Source of the DNA: Pseudomonas massiliensis
GTDB taxonomy: Bacteria > Pseudomonadota > Gammaproteobacteria > Pseudomonadales > Pseudomonadaceae
Direction: 5' to 3'
Assembly: GCF_000826105.1 (NCBI RefSeq)
Contig: NZ_CCYK01000002.1
Span: 1 to 64,000, forward strand
Length of the DNA stretch: 64,000 nt
The notes beneath the pieces are model-generated. The model was given only the letters and a program-made list of their open reading frames with translations, did not search any database and was not told the DNA's origin. Numbering within the stretch: position 1 is the stretch's first letter; every line of letters starts with the position of its first letter. Positions 36,578 to 44,185 of the stretch are shown in pieces. The position numbers and the translations under genes were made by a program.

Positions 36578-36835
36578 TCACTCGGTTCGCTCCCTGCCGG
36601 CGATCAATTCGCGGGTGACCTGGTCTTCGACATGATGACTGTAGGCGGCGTCTGCCAGCTCGCGCAGCTCCAGGTGCTCCATCGTGTTCACCACCCCTTG
36701 CGCGCACAGCTCAGCGGCCAGGCGCAGCAGGTCGGTGTGCCAGATCTCCAGCTCCTCCTGGGCGCGGAGGTCATTCAGCAAAGCCTCCCATTCGGCCAGC
36801 CGGCCCGCCTTCTCGTCGTCGGTCTCGCAGAACAT
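36578..36835 (-). CDS. Small conserved protein, family A copy 2
   Basis: An 85-residue helical, acidic protein starting at ATG 36835 behind GGAGAG (the longer frame to 36952 has no better signal). It begins MFCETDDEKAGRLAEWEALL and continues with EELEIWHTDLLRLAAELCAQG and VEDQVTRELIAGRERTE. Copy 1 at 28189-28293 is the same gene cut to 34 residues. Its neighbour on the 5' side is a truncated family B relic, so the A-B association recurs. Confidence 0.6.
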   Translation of the reverse strand: MFCETDDEKAGRLAEWEALLNDLRAQEELEIWHTDLLRLAAELCAQGVVNTMEHLELRELADAAYSHHVEDQVTRELIAGRERTE

Positions 36836-36932
36836 GACTGCTCTCTCCAGGCTTGTTGCGCGAACAGCTGCGTGAGTCCTGCAGCGCGCGGTGACTAACA
36901 TCATGGACTTGGGCCCCGGAATCCTTTGCCGC

Positions 36933-37160
36933 TCAATGGCCCAGCGCGGCAATCCTTCCCCTCAGGGCCTGTCCATACAAGCGATACAACCCTTCGCTTT
37001 GGGCAGGCGGCATGACCTGCAGCCAGGCCAGCGCCTCGGTAAACCCCGCTGCATGCTGCTCATTCAACAACGCCACGTTGACGCTGTACGCGCCTTGGAT
37101 GTCATCCAATAGGGCCTGGCATTTGGTCGTTTGCTGCCGCTCACTTTTCCAAGGATTGTC
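36933..37160 (-). pseudogene. Truncated family B copy 3
   Basis: In reverse, bases 37160 to 36933 encode CQALLDDIQGAYS, then NEQHAAGFTEALAWLQVMPP, then YRLYGQALRGRIAALGH and a stop. This aligns closely with both other family B copies. The 5' end has no in-frame start codon before a loss of similarity near 37160, so the gene is N-terminally truncated. The gap 37161-37360 shows no gene. Confidence 0.6.
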
Positions 37161-37366
37161 AATCGAGACGCCGACGCACCTACCCCCACGGCCTCAGCCA
37201 GCAACCTCCTGCTTAACCTATGGTTTTACCGTTCTTTCTGCCTTCCCCTGGCCGATCAATAAGCGGGGTGATTAATTCGTGTCGGCGCAGTCTGGGGGCG
37301 ATTCAAGCCTCGTCCCCCTAGAGAGTCATTTGCCCACCGTCTGGATGCCGGGGTGGTATCCACCTG

Positions 37367-37595
37367 GATTCCGAAAGGGATTCCAATAGATACTATACGT
37401 GAATTCTACTTGATATCTATCAGCTTGCCTTTAGGAATTCCTATTGAATTCTGTCTAGATATCCTCTAGGATATCCTAAAAGGTGCCTTAGCGAATTCAG
37501 ATTAGTATCCTTAAGGGATTCTTATGAATTCTTTTCGGTCACCCTATACGAATTCATGTTGGTATCTTAATGAATCCCTATCGGCTACCATAGGT
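37367..37595. repeat. AT-rich repeat cluster upstream of parA, probable centromere (parS/parC)
   Basis: Six GAATTC hexamers occur between 37401 and 37555 (at 37401, 37435, 37446, 37493, 37526 and 37550). Four of them (37401, 37446, 37493, 37550) are followed after 5-6 bases by GATATC or GTATC, forming degenerate direct repeats, and related hexamers (GGATTCC, GAATCCC) flank the block. The block ends just before the parA start. Such iteron-like arrays are typical centromeres of small plasmid partition systems and often double as the operator for parA. Function is inferred. Confidence 0.65.
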
Positions 37596-37602
37596 ACCAT
37601 AC

Positions 37603-38307
37603 ATGCCTGTCATATCGTTTGTGTCCCCTAAAGGCGGGGCTGGCAAGACAACATCTGCCCTTGCGCTAGCTACCCAGATCGCAAAGCGTGTGGCGGTGAC
37701 AGTAATTGATGCTGACCCAAATCACCCCATAGATTCCTGGGCAAAAGGAGGAGCGGTCCCTGAGAGCATGACCGTCATCTCAGGTGTAACGGACCAAACG
37801 ATAAGTGACATCATTGCGGAAGCAGCGACGAAAACGCCCTTTGTAATAGTGGACCTGGAAGGTACAGCGGCCACGATCGTGGCGTACGCTATAGCGGAGT
37901 CTGATCTGGTCATCATCCCTTCTCAGGGTTCGCAGCTGGATGCTGAGCAAGCTAGTAGGGCGTTTGGGCTTATCAGAGCGCATGAGCGGGGCATTCAGAA
38001 GCATAAGCCTGACTACAAATTACCCTATGCCGTCCTGTTCACTCGTACATCTGTCGCGATACAAAGCAGGGACACGCGGCACATCAGAGAGAGTTTCAAG
38101 AAAGGAGGTATCCCATTCTTTGAGGTCGAGCTGAACGAAAGGGCCGCATTCAAAGCTATGTTTTCCTACCGCCAAACCCTGGAATCGCTTCCGCCAAATG
38201 AAGTCTCCAACGTAGATAAAGCTATTGATAATGCTGAGGTTTTCGCTCGTGAAGTGATCGCCAAGCTTACACCTGGCAATGCAAAGGCAACGGAGATTGA
38301 GGCATGA
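37603..38307 (+). CDS. parA: ParA-family partition ATPase
   Basis: A 234-residue ATPase of the small ParA type (no N-terminal DNA-binding extension). It has the deviant Walker A KGGAGKTTS at residues 10-18, the second acidic patch in VIDADPNHP and the Walker B-like FVIVDLEGTA. Small ParAs of this length drive plasmid or element segregation by forming nucleoid gradients. It starts a few bases after a repeat cluster and overlaps the next gene by 4 bases, the classical parA-parB layout. Confidence 0.93.
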   Translation: MPVISFVSPKGGAGKTTSALALATQIAKRVAVTVIDADPNHPIDSWAKGGAVPESMTVISGVTDQTISDIIAEAATKTPFVIVDLEGTAATIVAYAIAESDLVIIPSQGSQLDAEQASRAFGLIRAHERGIQKHKPDYKLPYAVLFTRTSVAIQSRDTRHIRESFKKGGIPFFEVELNERAAFKAMFSYRQTLESLPPNEVSNVDKAIDNAEVFAREVIAKLTPGNAKATEIEA

Positions 38308-38642
38308 GCCGAGTAGACCCTTTAGAAGGCTTGAAGAATTTTGAGCCTAAGCCTGCTGTTGGGCAAAAGTCGAAGGAGGAGAGTGCGGCGCTTGAAGAGT
38401 TGGCAAGCGAGCATGGCTTCGTAGCCAGGCCATCAGTGCCAATAAAAGCCCCGGCCGATAGGTCAAGGCGAAGATTCACCACGGGTAGGAACATCCAAAT
38501 CAACATAAAAGGCGATCAAGCTACTAAAGATGAGCTGTATCGCCTGGCAGATGAGATTAACGCTCCTCTCGGGGAGACGCTAAAAAGGGCGCTGTCAGCA
38601 CTGGAGCGTGAGCTGAACCAGCCTAAGCCTCAAGAAAAGTAG
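38304..38642 (+). CDS. Small ParB-like / partition accessory protein
   Basis: A 112-residue protein translationally coupled to parA (ATGA overlap). It has a long charged, disordered-looking N-terminal half, then RRRFTTGRNIQINIKGD and a C-terminal helical TKDELYRLADEINAPLGETLK. The second half resembles ribbon-helix-helix centromere-binding proteins of small partition systems (StbC/ParG-like). It is annotated as a partition partner by position and fold pattern; no canonical ParB motif is present. Confidence 0.6.
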   Translation: MSRVDPLEGLKNFEPKPAVGQKSKEESAALEELASEHGFVARPSVPIKAPADRSRRRFTTGRNIQINIKGDQATKDELYRLADEINAPLGETLKRALSALERELNQPKPQEK

Positions 38643-38678
38643 TCGGACCGGTGCGAAACACCCAGGCTTCAACAATGC

Positions 38679-39641
38679 TTACAGCCTGATACGCTCTACC
38701 TCGCTCAGGCTGATTTCATCATGACGACGGTCATAGAGCTGCGTGGTTCGGGTAGAGGCGTGGTTGGCCATAGCGGCGGCGCTTTCCAGCGTTCCACCGT
38801 TTTTGAGATACGCGGTGATGCCAGTGGCTCGAAAGGTATGGTTGCCAATCTTGGTACCAATGCCAGCTGCAACGGCACGACGACGGACCATGAGGTAAGC
38901 GCTGGGCTGGGGGAGGGCGGTTCTGCTGAGCTGCTTTGTACCCCTGGCTAGCGTCCTGAACAGCGGGCCTTTGCTATCCAGGTCGATGCCGGTCCCTACC
39001 AGGTACGCATGCAAGTATTCCTCTAAAGAGTGGTGGCAGGGCATGGTGTGCTGCTTGCCCCCTTTCTCACGCAATCGAACCCATAGCCGGCGGTTCTGCG
39101 TGTACACGTCCTCCACCCTCATGGATAGCGCTGCCCCGATCCGCGCAAACGAAAACACCATTAGCCCGATCAATGCTCGATCACGAAGGCCTGCAGGGGT
39201 GCTGATATCAATGCTGTCCAGCAGTTGCCGCGCCTCGCTCGGATCAAGCACCGGCGTTTTGCCGGTGCGGCTGGTATGGCTAGGCCCGCGGACTGACGCA
39301 GCGGGATTCAGCGGGACTACCTGGCCCACTACTAGCCAATCGAACAAATGGCGTAGAGCGGCCAATCGCTGCTTTACCGAAGGAACGGACAGCCGCTGTA
39401 GCTGTAGCTCGATCCAGGTCGAGACGTGCAACGAGGTGACAGCGGCCAGGCTGGACACACCAACCGCTGCGCACCAGGTCAGGAACTCGTCTGTTGCTCG
39501 GGCATAAGCGCGTCGCGTATTGGGATTGCGGATGTTGGCCGTGAAGAACTCTACGAAGCGCATACCTGCACGCTCACCTGCCTGGCTGATAAGCGCCGGG
39601 ACACTTCCAAAGGGTGAGGGGGGCAGTATCAAACCATTCAT
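38679..39641 (-). CDS. Tyrosine recombinase (second integrase/resolvase)
   Basis: A 320-residue recombinase. An N-terminal SAM-like domain (residues 20-125) precedes the catalytic domain. Visible residues are R-like ARIGAALSMRVED, K in REKGGKQHTMP, H-x-x-R in GNHTFRATGITAY, H in MANHASTRTT and the nucleophile Y in LYDRRHDE. All are in family positions, except that the first catalytic Arg sits in FSFARIGAAL. It overlaps the start of a DUF2513 gene by 4 bases and is convergent with parAB, so it may resolve multimers or mobilise this segment. It is not the same lineage as the recombinase at 20.7 kb; its N terminus matches the relic at 17.7 kb. Confidence 0.92.
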   Translation of the reverse strand: MNGLILPPSPFGSVPALISQAGERAGMRFVEFFTANIRNPNTRRAYARATDEFLTWCAAVGVSSLAAVTSLHVSTWIELQLQRLSVPSVKQRLAALRHLFDWLVVGQVVPLNPAASVRGPSHTSRTGKTPVLDPSEARQLLDSIDISTPAGLRDRALIGLMVFSFARIGAALSMRVEDVYTQNRRLWVRLREKGGKQHTMPCHHSLEEYLHAYLVGTGIDLDSKGPLFRTLARGTKQLSRTALPQPSAYLMVRRRAVAAGIGTKIGNHTFRATGITAYLKNGGTLESAAAMANHASTRTTQLYDRRHDEISLSEVERIRL

Positions 39642-40030
39642 GGCAACTCGATCCCCAGCTTACTAAGCCTCTCCTTTAATACCTGTTTGCCTATCGCTTT
39701 TGCGATTTCGAGAACAAAGCTCAACCCGGCACCACCGGCCTTCTCCATACCGGCCTTGGTCTGGCGCCAAACCTCATCGTCACGAATGGTGTCTAGGAAT
39801 TCATGCCCTTTATAGGTCAGCCGCTGAGGCTTCCAAACTGGAAAAGTATCTGCAAGGTAGGTCGCATTCTGGGCCATCAGCAAGCCTGCCTCCCTCATCA
39901 GCATCACATGGTATGAAAGGTCTTGATGCGTGCGGTTTTCAATGGACAGGTCGATGCCATGATCAGGATTGTTCCTGCTGGCTTCCACAGCCAACAGAAT
40001 TTCCCGCATCAGATCTTTTTCTAGCTCCAT
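39638..40030 (-). CDS. DUF2513-domain protein
   Basis: A 130-residue protein overlapping the recombinase start. It carries the DUF2513 pattern: MELEKDLMREILLAVEA, then YHVMLMREAGLL and LTYKGHEFLDTIRDDEVW. The fold resembles a winged helix of the kind found in phage and plasmid regulators, so it may control the recombinase or sense element state. It lies 20 bases after a perfect 8-bp palindrome that is probably its operator. Confidence 0.8.
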   Translation of the reverse strand: MELEKDLMREILLAVEASRNNPDHGIDLSIENRTHQDLSYHVMLMREAGLLMAQNATYLADTFPVWKPQRLTYKGHEFLDTIRDDEVWRQTKAGMEKAGGAGLSFVLEIAKAIGKQVLKERLSKLGIELP

Positions 40031-40049
40031 CAGACGTCTCCAGCCTACA

Positions 40050-40071
40050 TATGATAAAGGACATTATCATA
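40050..40071. promoter_or_regulatory. Perfect palindromic operator upstream of the DUF2513-recombinase operon
   Basis: TATGATAA, spacer AGGACA, TTATCATA is a perfect 8-bp inverted repeat 20 bases upstream of the DUF2513 start. It is AT-rich and promoter-located, the form expected for a homodimeric regulator site; the bound protein is unknown. Confidence 0.5.
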
Positions 40072-40224
40072 CATAGGTGCAACCTTGAACTGAGCGCCGA
40101 AAATAAATAGCCGTTAAGGCCGAAACCCATTGACAAGGTAAATATTTAATGAGCAGGGGATGGGAGGCTTGACGAGGAACTGGTGGAGCCAGTCCTCGAT
40201 GTCGGGGACTGGCTAAGGCACTGG

Positions 40225-40584
40225 TCAATAAGCGCGGGGCTGACCAACACGACGATACTGACGGGCAGGCGGCCTGTCGTTTTTGCCCGGCGTGCAGCGA
40301 CCCAGGTGCGACAAGAAGAACTCATGATCACTACTATGAAGTGCGTTTAGTTCGACGGCCTGCGAAAGAACCAACTTCATGCTGTCGTGCCATTCCTGCT
40401 TTTGAAGCACAGCGACCGCTAAGATCTGATCGAGACGCTTGACAATGCCTACTCGATGCTGACCGAAAAGCTGTTCTTTGCACGCATAGATAAAATAACG
40501 GATTCGTTGTTGGTACAACACGTAGGGATCGCTCATATGCTGGGCAAAGCTATCGCACTGATTTGAAGTCAAAGGCGGCATCAT
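40225..40584 (-). CDS. Hypothetical 119-aa protein
   Basis: About 119 residues from ATG 40584, chosen because AGGGAGAAG lies just ahead (a longer frame exists to 40665). It is helical with RIRYFIYACKEQLFGQH and WHDSMKLVLSQAVEL, and has a basic tail. No family is recognised. It is separate from the DUF2513 operon; the gap 40031-40224 holds the palindrome described and otherwise no gene. Confidence 0.5.
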   Translation of the reverse strand: MMPPLTSNQCDSFAQHMSDPYVLYQQRIRYFIYACKEQLFGQHRVGIVKRLDQILAVAVLQKQEWHDSMKLVLSQAVELNALHSSDHEFFLSHLGRCTPGKNDRPPARQYRRVGQPRAY

Positions 40585-40751
40585 CTTCTCCCTAAAGTAG
40601 TTATCATGTGTCCTTGACATACTACCTAAAACAAAACAGGCTTTCAATTTAAAGTCTAACCACACCGAATTTTATCTATCTGACTCTAGTCAACATTGCA
40701 CGCTGTGCGTTCCTGGCCGACAGGATTTAACTTGCAGTCCATGCGCGTCCA

Positions 40752-41465
40752 CTACAAAATTTTTATCAGCTTTATCGCCAACAGATGCGCAGGATAGAAG
40801 AAATAGCCCCAACGGCCAACACGCCATACTCGAAATCCTAAACTAATGTTGGCCAAATATAAGCCAACCAGCGGAGCAAGAAAAGCGGCTATCCAGATGA
40901 CCCGGACAAACCCGTGTGCATCTCCCCTTGTTACCCACACATTACGATTGTTTGCCGCCACACACACCAATGCTGCGATAAGGGGCCAACAGGATTTATA
41001 TTTGAGGGCCATAAGGAATATTCCTGGCAACAGTACGCCATAGACTCCGTACATCAGAGAGGAGTGAAGAGCCACAGCCAGTAACGTAACGCCTATGGAC
41101 AGAAACAAAGAGGGCTTTGAGCGATAGTGAATCCCCCAGGCGACTAGCAGGCCAAGCATGAGTGTCGGCATGATATTCGTAGTGCTGGAGGACCAGTCAA
41201 GCCACCGATAGGGGATTTCTGAAATGACAGTGAATACTATCAGCCATATAAGATAGCGGCTATTGGCGTCCGTAATCATGGAATCGCTCGGTGCCCGCGC
41301 GATATTTATTGCCATTGCTAACGAAAAAAATGGAAACGCGAACCGTCCAAGAATAAAAAGAACCTCAGCTTTTGGGAAAAGATACCGGAGGTGATCAACC
41401 AGCATACTGGCCATGGCAAGCCATTTTATGAGGTCTTGAGCAGAATTGCGGCCCCCATGTTCCAT
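40752..41465 (-). CDS. TraX-family membrane protein
   Basis: A 237-residue polytopic membrane protein with about eight hydrophobic helices. It starts DLIKWLAMASMLVDHLRYLF and ends with an aromatic FFYPAHLLAIKLIKIL. This matches TraX, the conjugation-associated protein best known for N-acetylating F pilin. It stands alone here, with no other transfer genes nearby, so it may be a remnant of a conjugation region or act independently in surface modification. Many chromosomal and plasmid TraX-like proteins in Pseudomonas have no proven substrate. Confidence 0.85.
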   Translation of the reverse strand: MEHGGRNSAQDLIKWLAMASMLVDHLRYLFPKAEVLFILGRFAFPFFSLAMAINIARAPSDSMITDANSRYLIWLIVFTVISEIPYRWLDWSSSTTNIMPTLMLGLLVAWGIHYRSKPSLFLSIGVTLLAVALHSSLMYGVYGVLLPGIFLMALKYKSCWPLIAALVCVAANNRNVWVTRGDAHGFVRVIWIAAFLAPLVGLYLANISLGFRVWRVGRWGYFFYPAHLLAIKLIKIL

Positions 41466-41545
41466 ATGATCCCTTATAGCTGTAGCAATTACTGGTATCT
41501 ATTTCAAGATTTACATGAGCATCGCTGGCTGTGGCTTAAACTGAA

Positions 41546-42919
41546 TCAATTGTTCCGAGGGAACACGAGTGTAAACGTAGTCATATGTTCGTTTGATTTA
41601 CAGGATATTTGACCACCGTGCGCTTGCATCAACGATCGGGCAATGGCAAGGCCCAACCCAGAATTTCCTGACCCTTCCCTTCTTGCTGGATCAACCCGAT
41701 AAAAACGATCAAAAATACGCTCAACATGCTCTGCAGATATTGCCGGTCCAGCATTTTGGACCGCTAGCTGAATCGTGCTCTCATCGCTGCGGATATTAAC
41801 CTTTATAGTCGTTCCCGCCGGGGCGTAGCGCAGGGCATTTGAAAGAAGATTCGACACAACCCGGTCCACCATGACCGCATCCGCAACTACTTTACCCTGT
41901 CCTTCTAGGAATAGATTCACACCATTATCTTCAGCTAGGAGCTCATAGTAGCCAAAGAGTTTTTTTACCGCGTCGCTTAACTCGAATGACGAGGCGTTTG
42001 GCAATACCAAACCGTTGTCCGACTTGGCCAGAAAAAGCATGCCATCGATGATGGTGGAAAGTCGGTTAAGCTCCTCCAGGTTCGAGAACAGATTTTCTTC
42101 GTAAGCATCGGGCGTGCGCTTTTTGGCCAGGATCACCTCAGCGTGGGTCCTGAGATTGCTAAGCGGGGTCCGCAACTCATGGGCAATGTCCGCAGAAAAA
42201 TTGGAGAGCCTGACAAACGACTCTTCGAGCCTCGCGAGCATGGAGTTGAACGCAACTATCAGCTCCCGTAGCTCATCCGGCACCGGCTCAAGCGGTATTC
42301 TACTTTTCAGCGAGCCTGCCGACATCGAGGCTGCGACCTGCGTTACCTGAGCGACCGGTTTCAAGCCGCTTTTGGCCACCAGCCAGCCGAGGAGGGCGCT
42401 CAATACTGCGCTGCCTAGCAAAACCACACCGAACCACCATTGCAATAGCGCAAAAAAATGCATGTGGGTAGTTACGTCCAGGATTAACCAGACCGTGAAG
42501 GTTTGCCCTCGGGCTGTTTGCACCACTTTGGCGGTCAAACCACGGTAGAGATGGTGACCATGCCCCCATTCCCAGACGTCATCGCGCAATTTACCGTCAT
42601 CCAGAGACGGAAGCTCAAGGTCAGGCGGGGCTGAGAAAACAACGGACCCGTCTGATGCCAGGACTAATGCCGATAGGTCAGGGTGTGCGCTCAGTAAGGC
42701 GCGTAACTGCAGCTGAATACCTGATGGGGCTTCTGCGCTTTCACTGCTGTTAAGGATTAGCCGTGTGGCTTCAAGCTTCTCGACGAGCGCTTGTTTATCC
42801 AGGGCTCTGAAGTGATGTCTGCTCAGCTCGTTGAAAGCGGTGCCCGCTACTACCAGCACGGCTACGACTGAAACCACGAACATGATGCTCAAGCGCAGCG
42901 TCAATGACCCACGCTTCAT
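41546..42919 (-). CDS. copS: Copper-responsive sensor histidine kinase CopS
   Basis: A 457-residue inner-membrane kinase of the CusS/CopS type. TM1 is at about 13-30, followed by a periplasmic sensor (30-165) with histidine pairs such as HGHHLYR. TM2 lies at about 166-188, then HAMP, HisKA with the phospho-histidine in [11 protein letters not shown] and HATPase_c with [11 protein letters not shown] and [10 protein letters not shown]. It senses periplasmic copper and phosphorylates CopR. It overlaps the copR stop by 4 bases, so both are one transcript. It should drive the cop boxes found at five sites in this region. Confidence 0.93.
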   Translation of the reverse strand: MKRGSLTLRLSIMFVVSVVAVLVVAGTAFNELSRHHFRALDKQALVEKLEATRLILNSSESAEAPSGIQLQLRALLSAHPDLSALVLASDGSVVFSAPPDLELPSLDDGKLRDDVWEWGHGHHLYRGLTAKVVQTARGQTFTVWLILDVTTHMHFFALLQWWFGVVLLGSAVLSALLGWLVAKSGLKPVAQVTQVAASMSAGSLKSRIPLEPVPDELRELIVAFNSMLARLEESFVRLSNFSADIAHELRTPLSNLRTHAEVILAKKRTPDAYEENLFSNLEELNRLSTIIDGMLFLAKSDNGLVLPNASSFELSDAVKKLFGYYELLAEDNGVNLFLEGQGKVVADAVMVDRVVSNLLSNALRYAPAGTTIKVNIRSDESTIQLAVQNAGPAISAEHVERIFDRFYRVDPARREGSGNSGLGLAIARSLMQAHGGQISCKSNEHMTTFTLVFPRNN

Positions 42920-43599
42920 ACGTCTTCCTGAGTGTCGAGCATATAGCCCATGCCACGCGAGGTATGAATCAGCTTGGTTTCAAAACCGTCATCGATCTTG
43001 GCGCGCAGCCTTCGGATCGCCACTTCGATCACGTTCGTGTCGCTGTCGAAATTCATGTCCCAGACCTGAGAGGCAATGAGCGACTTTGGTAGCACTTCGC
43101 CCCGTCTGCGCATAAGCAGTTCGAGGAGGGCAAATTCTTTTGCGGTGAGGTCAATTCGCTTGCCTGAGCGGGTGGCCCTGCGCTTGAGCAAATCCACCTG
43201 AAGATCACCTATCTGCATGGTTGTCTGGGTCTGGGCAGTACTGCCCCGACGCAACAGGCTTCGCACACGTGCCAATAGTTCGGAGAAGGCAAAAGGCTTT
43301 ATCAGGTAGTCATCAGCTCCCAATTCAAGCCCTTTCACCCGGTCATCGACGCCGTCTCGTGCCGTGAGAAACAGCACGGGGACAGACTGGCCAGCGTCGC
43401 GCACGCTCTTGACGACTGCCCAGCCATCGAGGCCTGGCATCATCACATCGAGAATAAGCAGGTCATAGGCTTCGCTTAGTGCCTGGTTTAGTGCCTCGGT
43501 ACCGGTCATTACCCGATCTACGCTAAATCCAGCTTCCATCAAGCCTTGCTGCAGATACATGCCGGTTTTAGGTTCGTCTTCAGCCACCAACAGTTTCAT
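42916..43599 (-). CDS. copR: Copper response regulator CopR
   Basis: A 227-residue OmpR-type regulator. The receiver domain has the phospho-Asp in [13 protein letters not shown], an acidic pair in VAEDEPK and the Lys in [10 protein letters not shown] winged helix follows ([17 protein letters not shown] and a C-terminal RGMGYML wing). It binds palindromic cop boxes (TTACAnAAATGTAAT type). One such box lies 64 bases upstream of its own start, implying autoregulation, and others precede the cop and cus operons and several small genes here. Confidence 0.95.
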   Translation of the reverse strand: MKLLVAEDEPKTGMYLQQGLMEAGFSVDRVMTGTEALNQALSEAYDLLILDVMMPGLDGWAVVKSVRDAGQSVPVLFLTARDGVDDRVKGLELGADDYLIKPFAFSELLARVRSLLRRGSTAQTQTTMQIGDLQVDLLKRRATRSGKRIDLTAKEFALLELLMRRRGEVLPKSLIASQVWDMNFDSDTNVIEVAIRRLRAKIDDGFETKLIHTSRGMGYMLDTQEDV

Positions 43600-43662
43600 G
43601 ACAGCAACCTCATTTACAGATGAGGTTTAGTCTGCCGACAAACCGATAGGTTTGGTGCCACC

Positions 43663-43677
43663 TTACACAAATGTAAT
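43663..43677 (+). promoter_or_regulatory. cop box upstream of copRS
   Basis: TTACACAAATGTAAT is one base away from the boxes at 58.3, 58.7 and 60.1 kb. It lies 64 bases before copR and probably allows CopR to control its own operon. Because the box is palindromic it could also act on the opposite strand, where a hairpin with a T-rich tail follows at 43756-43783. Confidence 0.85.
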
Positions 43678-43755
43678 CGGCAAATCAGGTGCACGTCAGC
43701 TGCCAAGGGCTAGTCTGGGCTCAGCTCCCTTCAAAGACCTCCGCTCCTTGGTCTC

Positions 43756-43783
43756 CGGCGCCTGTCCAGGCGCCGTTTCTTTT
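43756..43783 (+). terminator. Rho-independent terminator in the copR/copZ gap
   Basis: CGGCGCCTG, loop TC, CAGGCGCCG is a perfect 9-bp stem followed by TTTCTTTT on the forward strand. The flanking genes both read in reverse, so nothing annotated transcribes into it forward; a short RNA starting near the cop box would end here. Confidence 0.6.
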
Positions 43784-43830
43784 GCAAAGAACCGTCTTAG
43801 GAAAGCCTGAACCCAAGGGAAGGACAGGAA

Positions 43831-44028
43831 TCAGGCAAGCTCAGCGGGATAGCCTTTTTCCTGGATTGCTTCGAGCAGGGCCTGCGCTGGCTGGCGGCTT
43901 TGAACCTGTACGGTACGGCTTTCCAAGTCCACATCGACCGCGGCCTCACTATCCAAAGCAGTGACCGCTGCGGTGATCGATTTGACACAATGACCGCAAT
44001 TCATGCCTTGCACGTTGAACTGATACAT
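43831..44028 (-). CDS. copZ: Copper chaperone CopZ
   Basis: A 65-residue heavy-metal-associated domain with the Cu(I) site MNCGHC (residues 9-14). It adopts a ferredoxin-like fold and carries copper in the cytosol to the P1B ATPase. The start at ATG 44028 follows GGAGACACG. It is divergent from copA (P-type ATPase) across a 157-base gap that holds MerR-type operators. The unusually short distance between copZ and copA implies that the same CueR controls both. Confidence 0.93.
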   Translation of the reverse strand: MYQFNVQGMNCGHCVKSITAAVTALDSEAAVDVDLESRTVQVQSRQPAQALLEAIQEKGYPAELA

Positions 44029-44127
44029 AGCGTGTCTCCAAATCATGGGGGGCAGCGCTACTTTCAACGTTGACATGAGGTCAAGGTCAAGCCTCTTCTG
44101 TTCTGAAGCGTTAGGCGCGGTTGGAGG

Positions 44128-44157
44128 TTGACCTTTACATGAGGTCAAGGTTGATCC
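44128..44157 (+). promoter_or_regulatory. CueR-type operator/promoter of copA
   Basis: A TTGACC -35 at 44128-44133 is followed by the GACCTT...AAGGTT dyad (44130-44135 and 44147-44152) and a roughly 19-base spacer to an ATCCTC-like -10. This long-spacer arrangement is the signature of MerR/CueR-activated promoters. A related half-site (acatgaggtcaaggt) is repeated near 44073-44090 ahead of copZ on the other strand. Confidence 0.7.
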
Positions 44158-44185
44158 TCTACGGATTGATAGCGAGGAATCCGCC

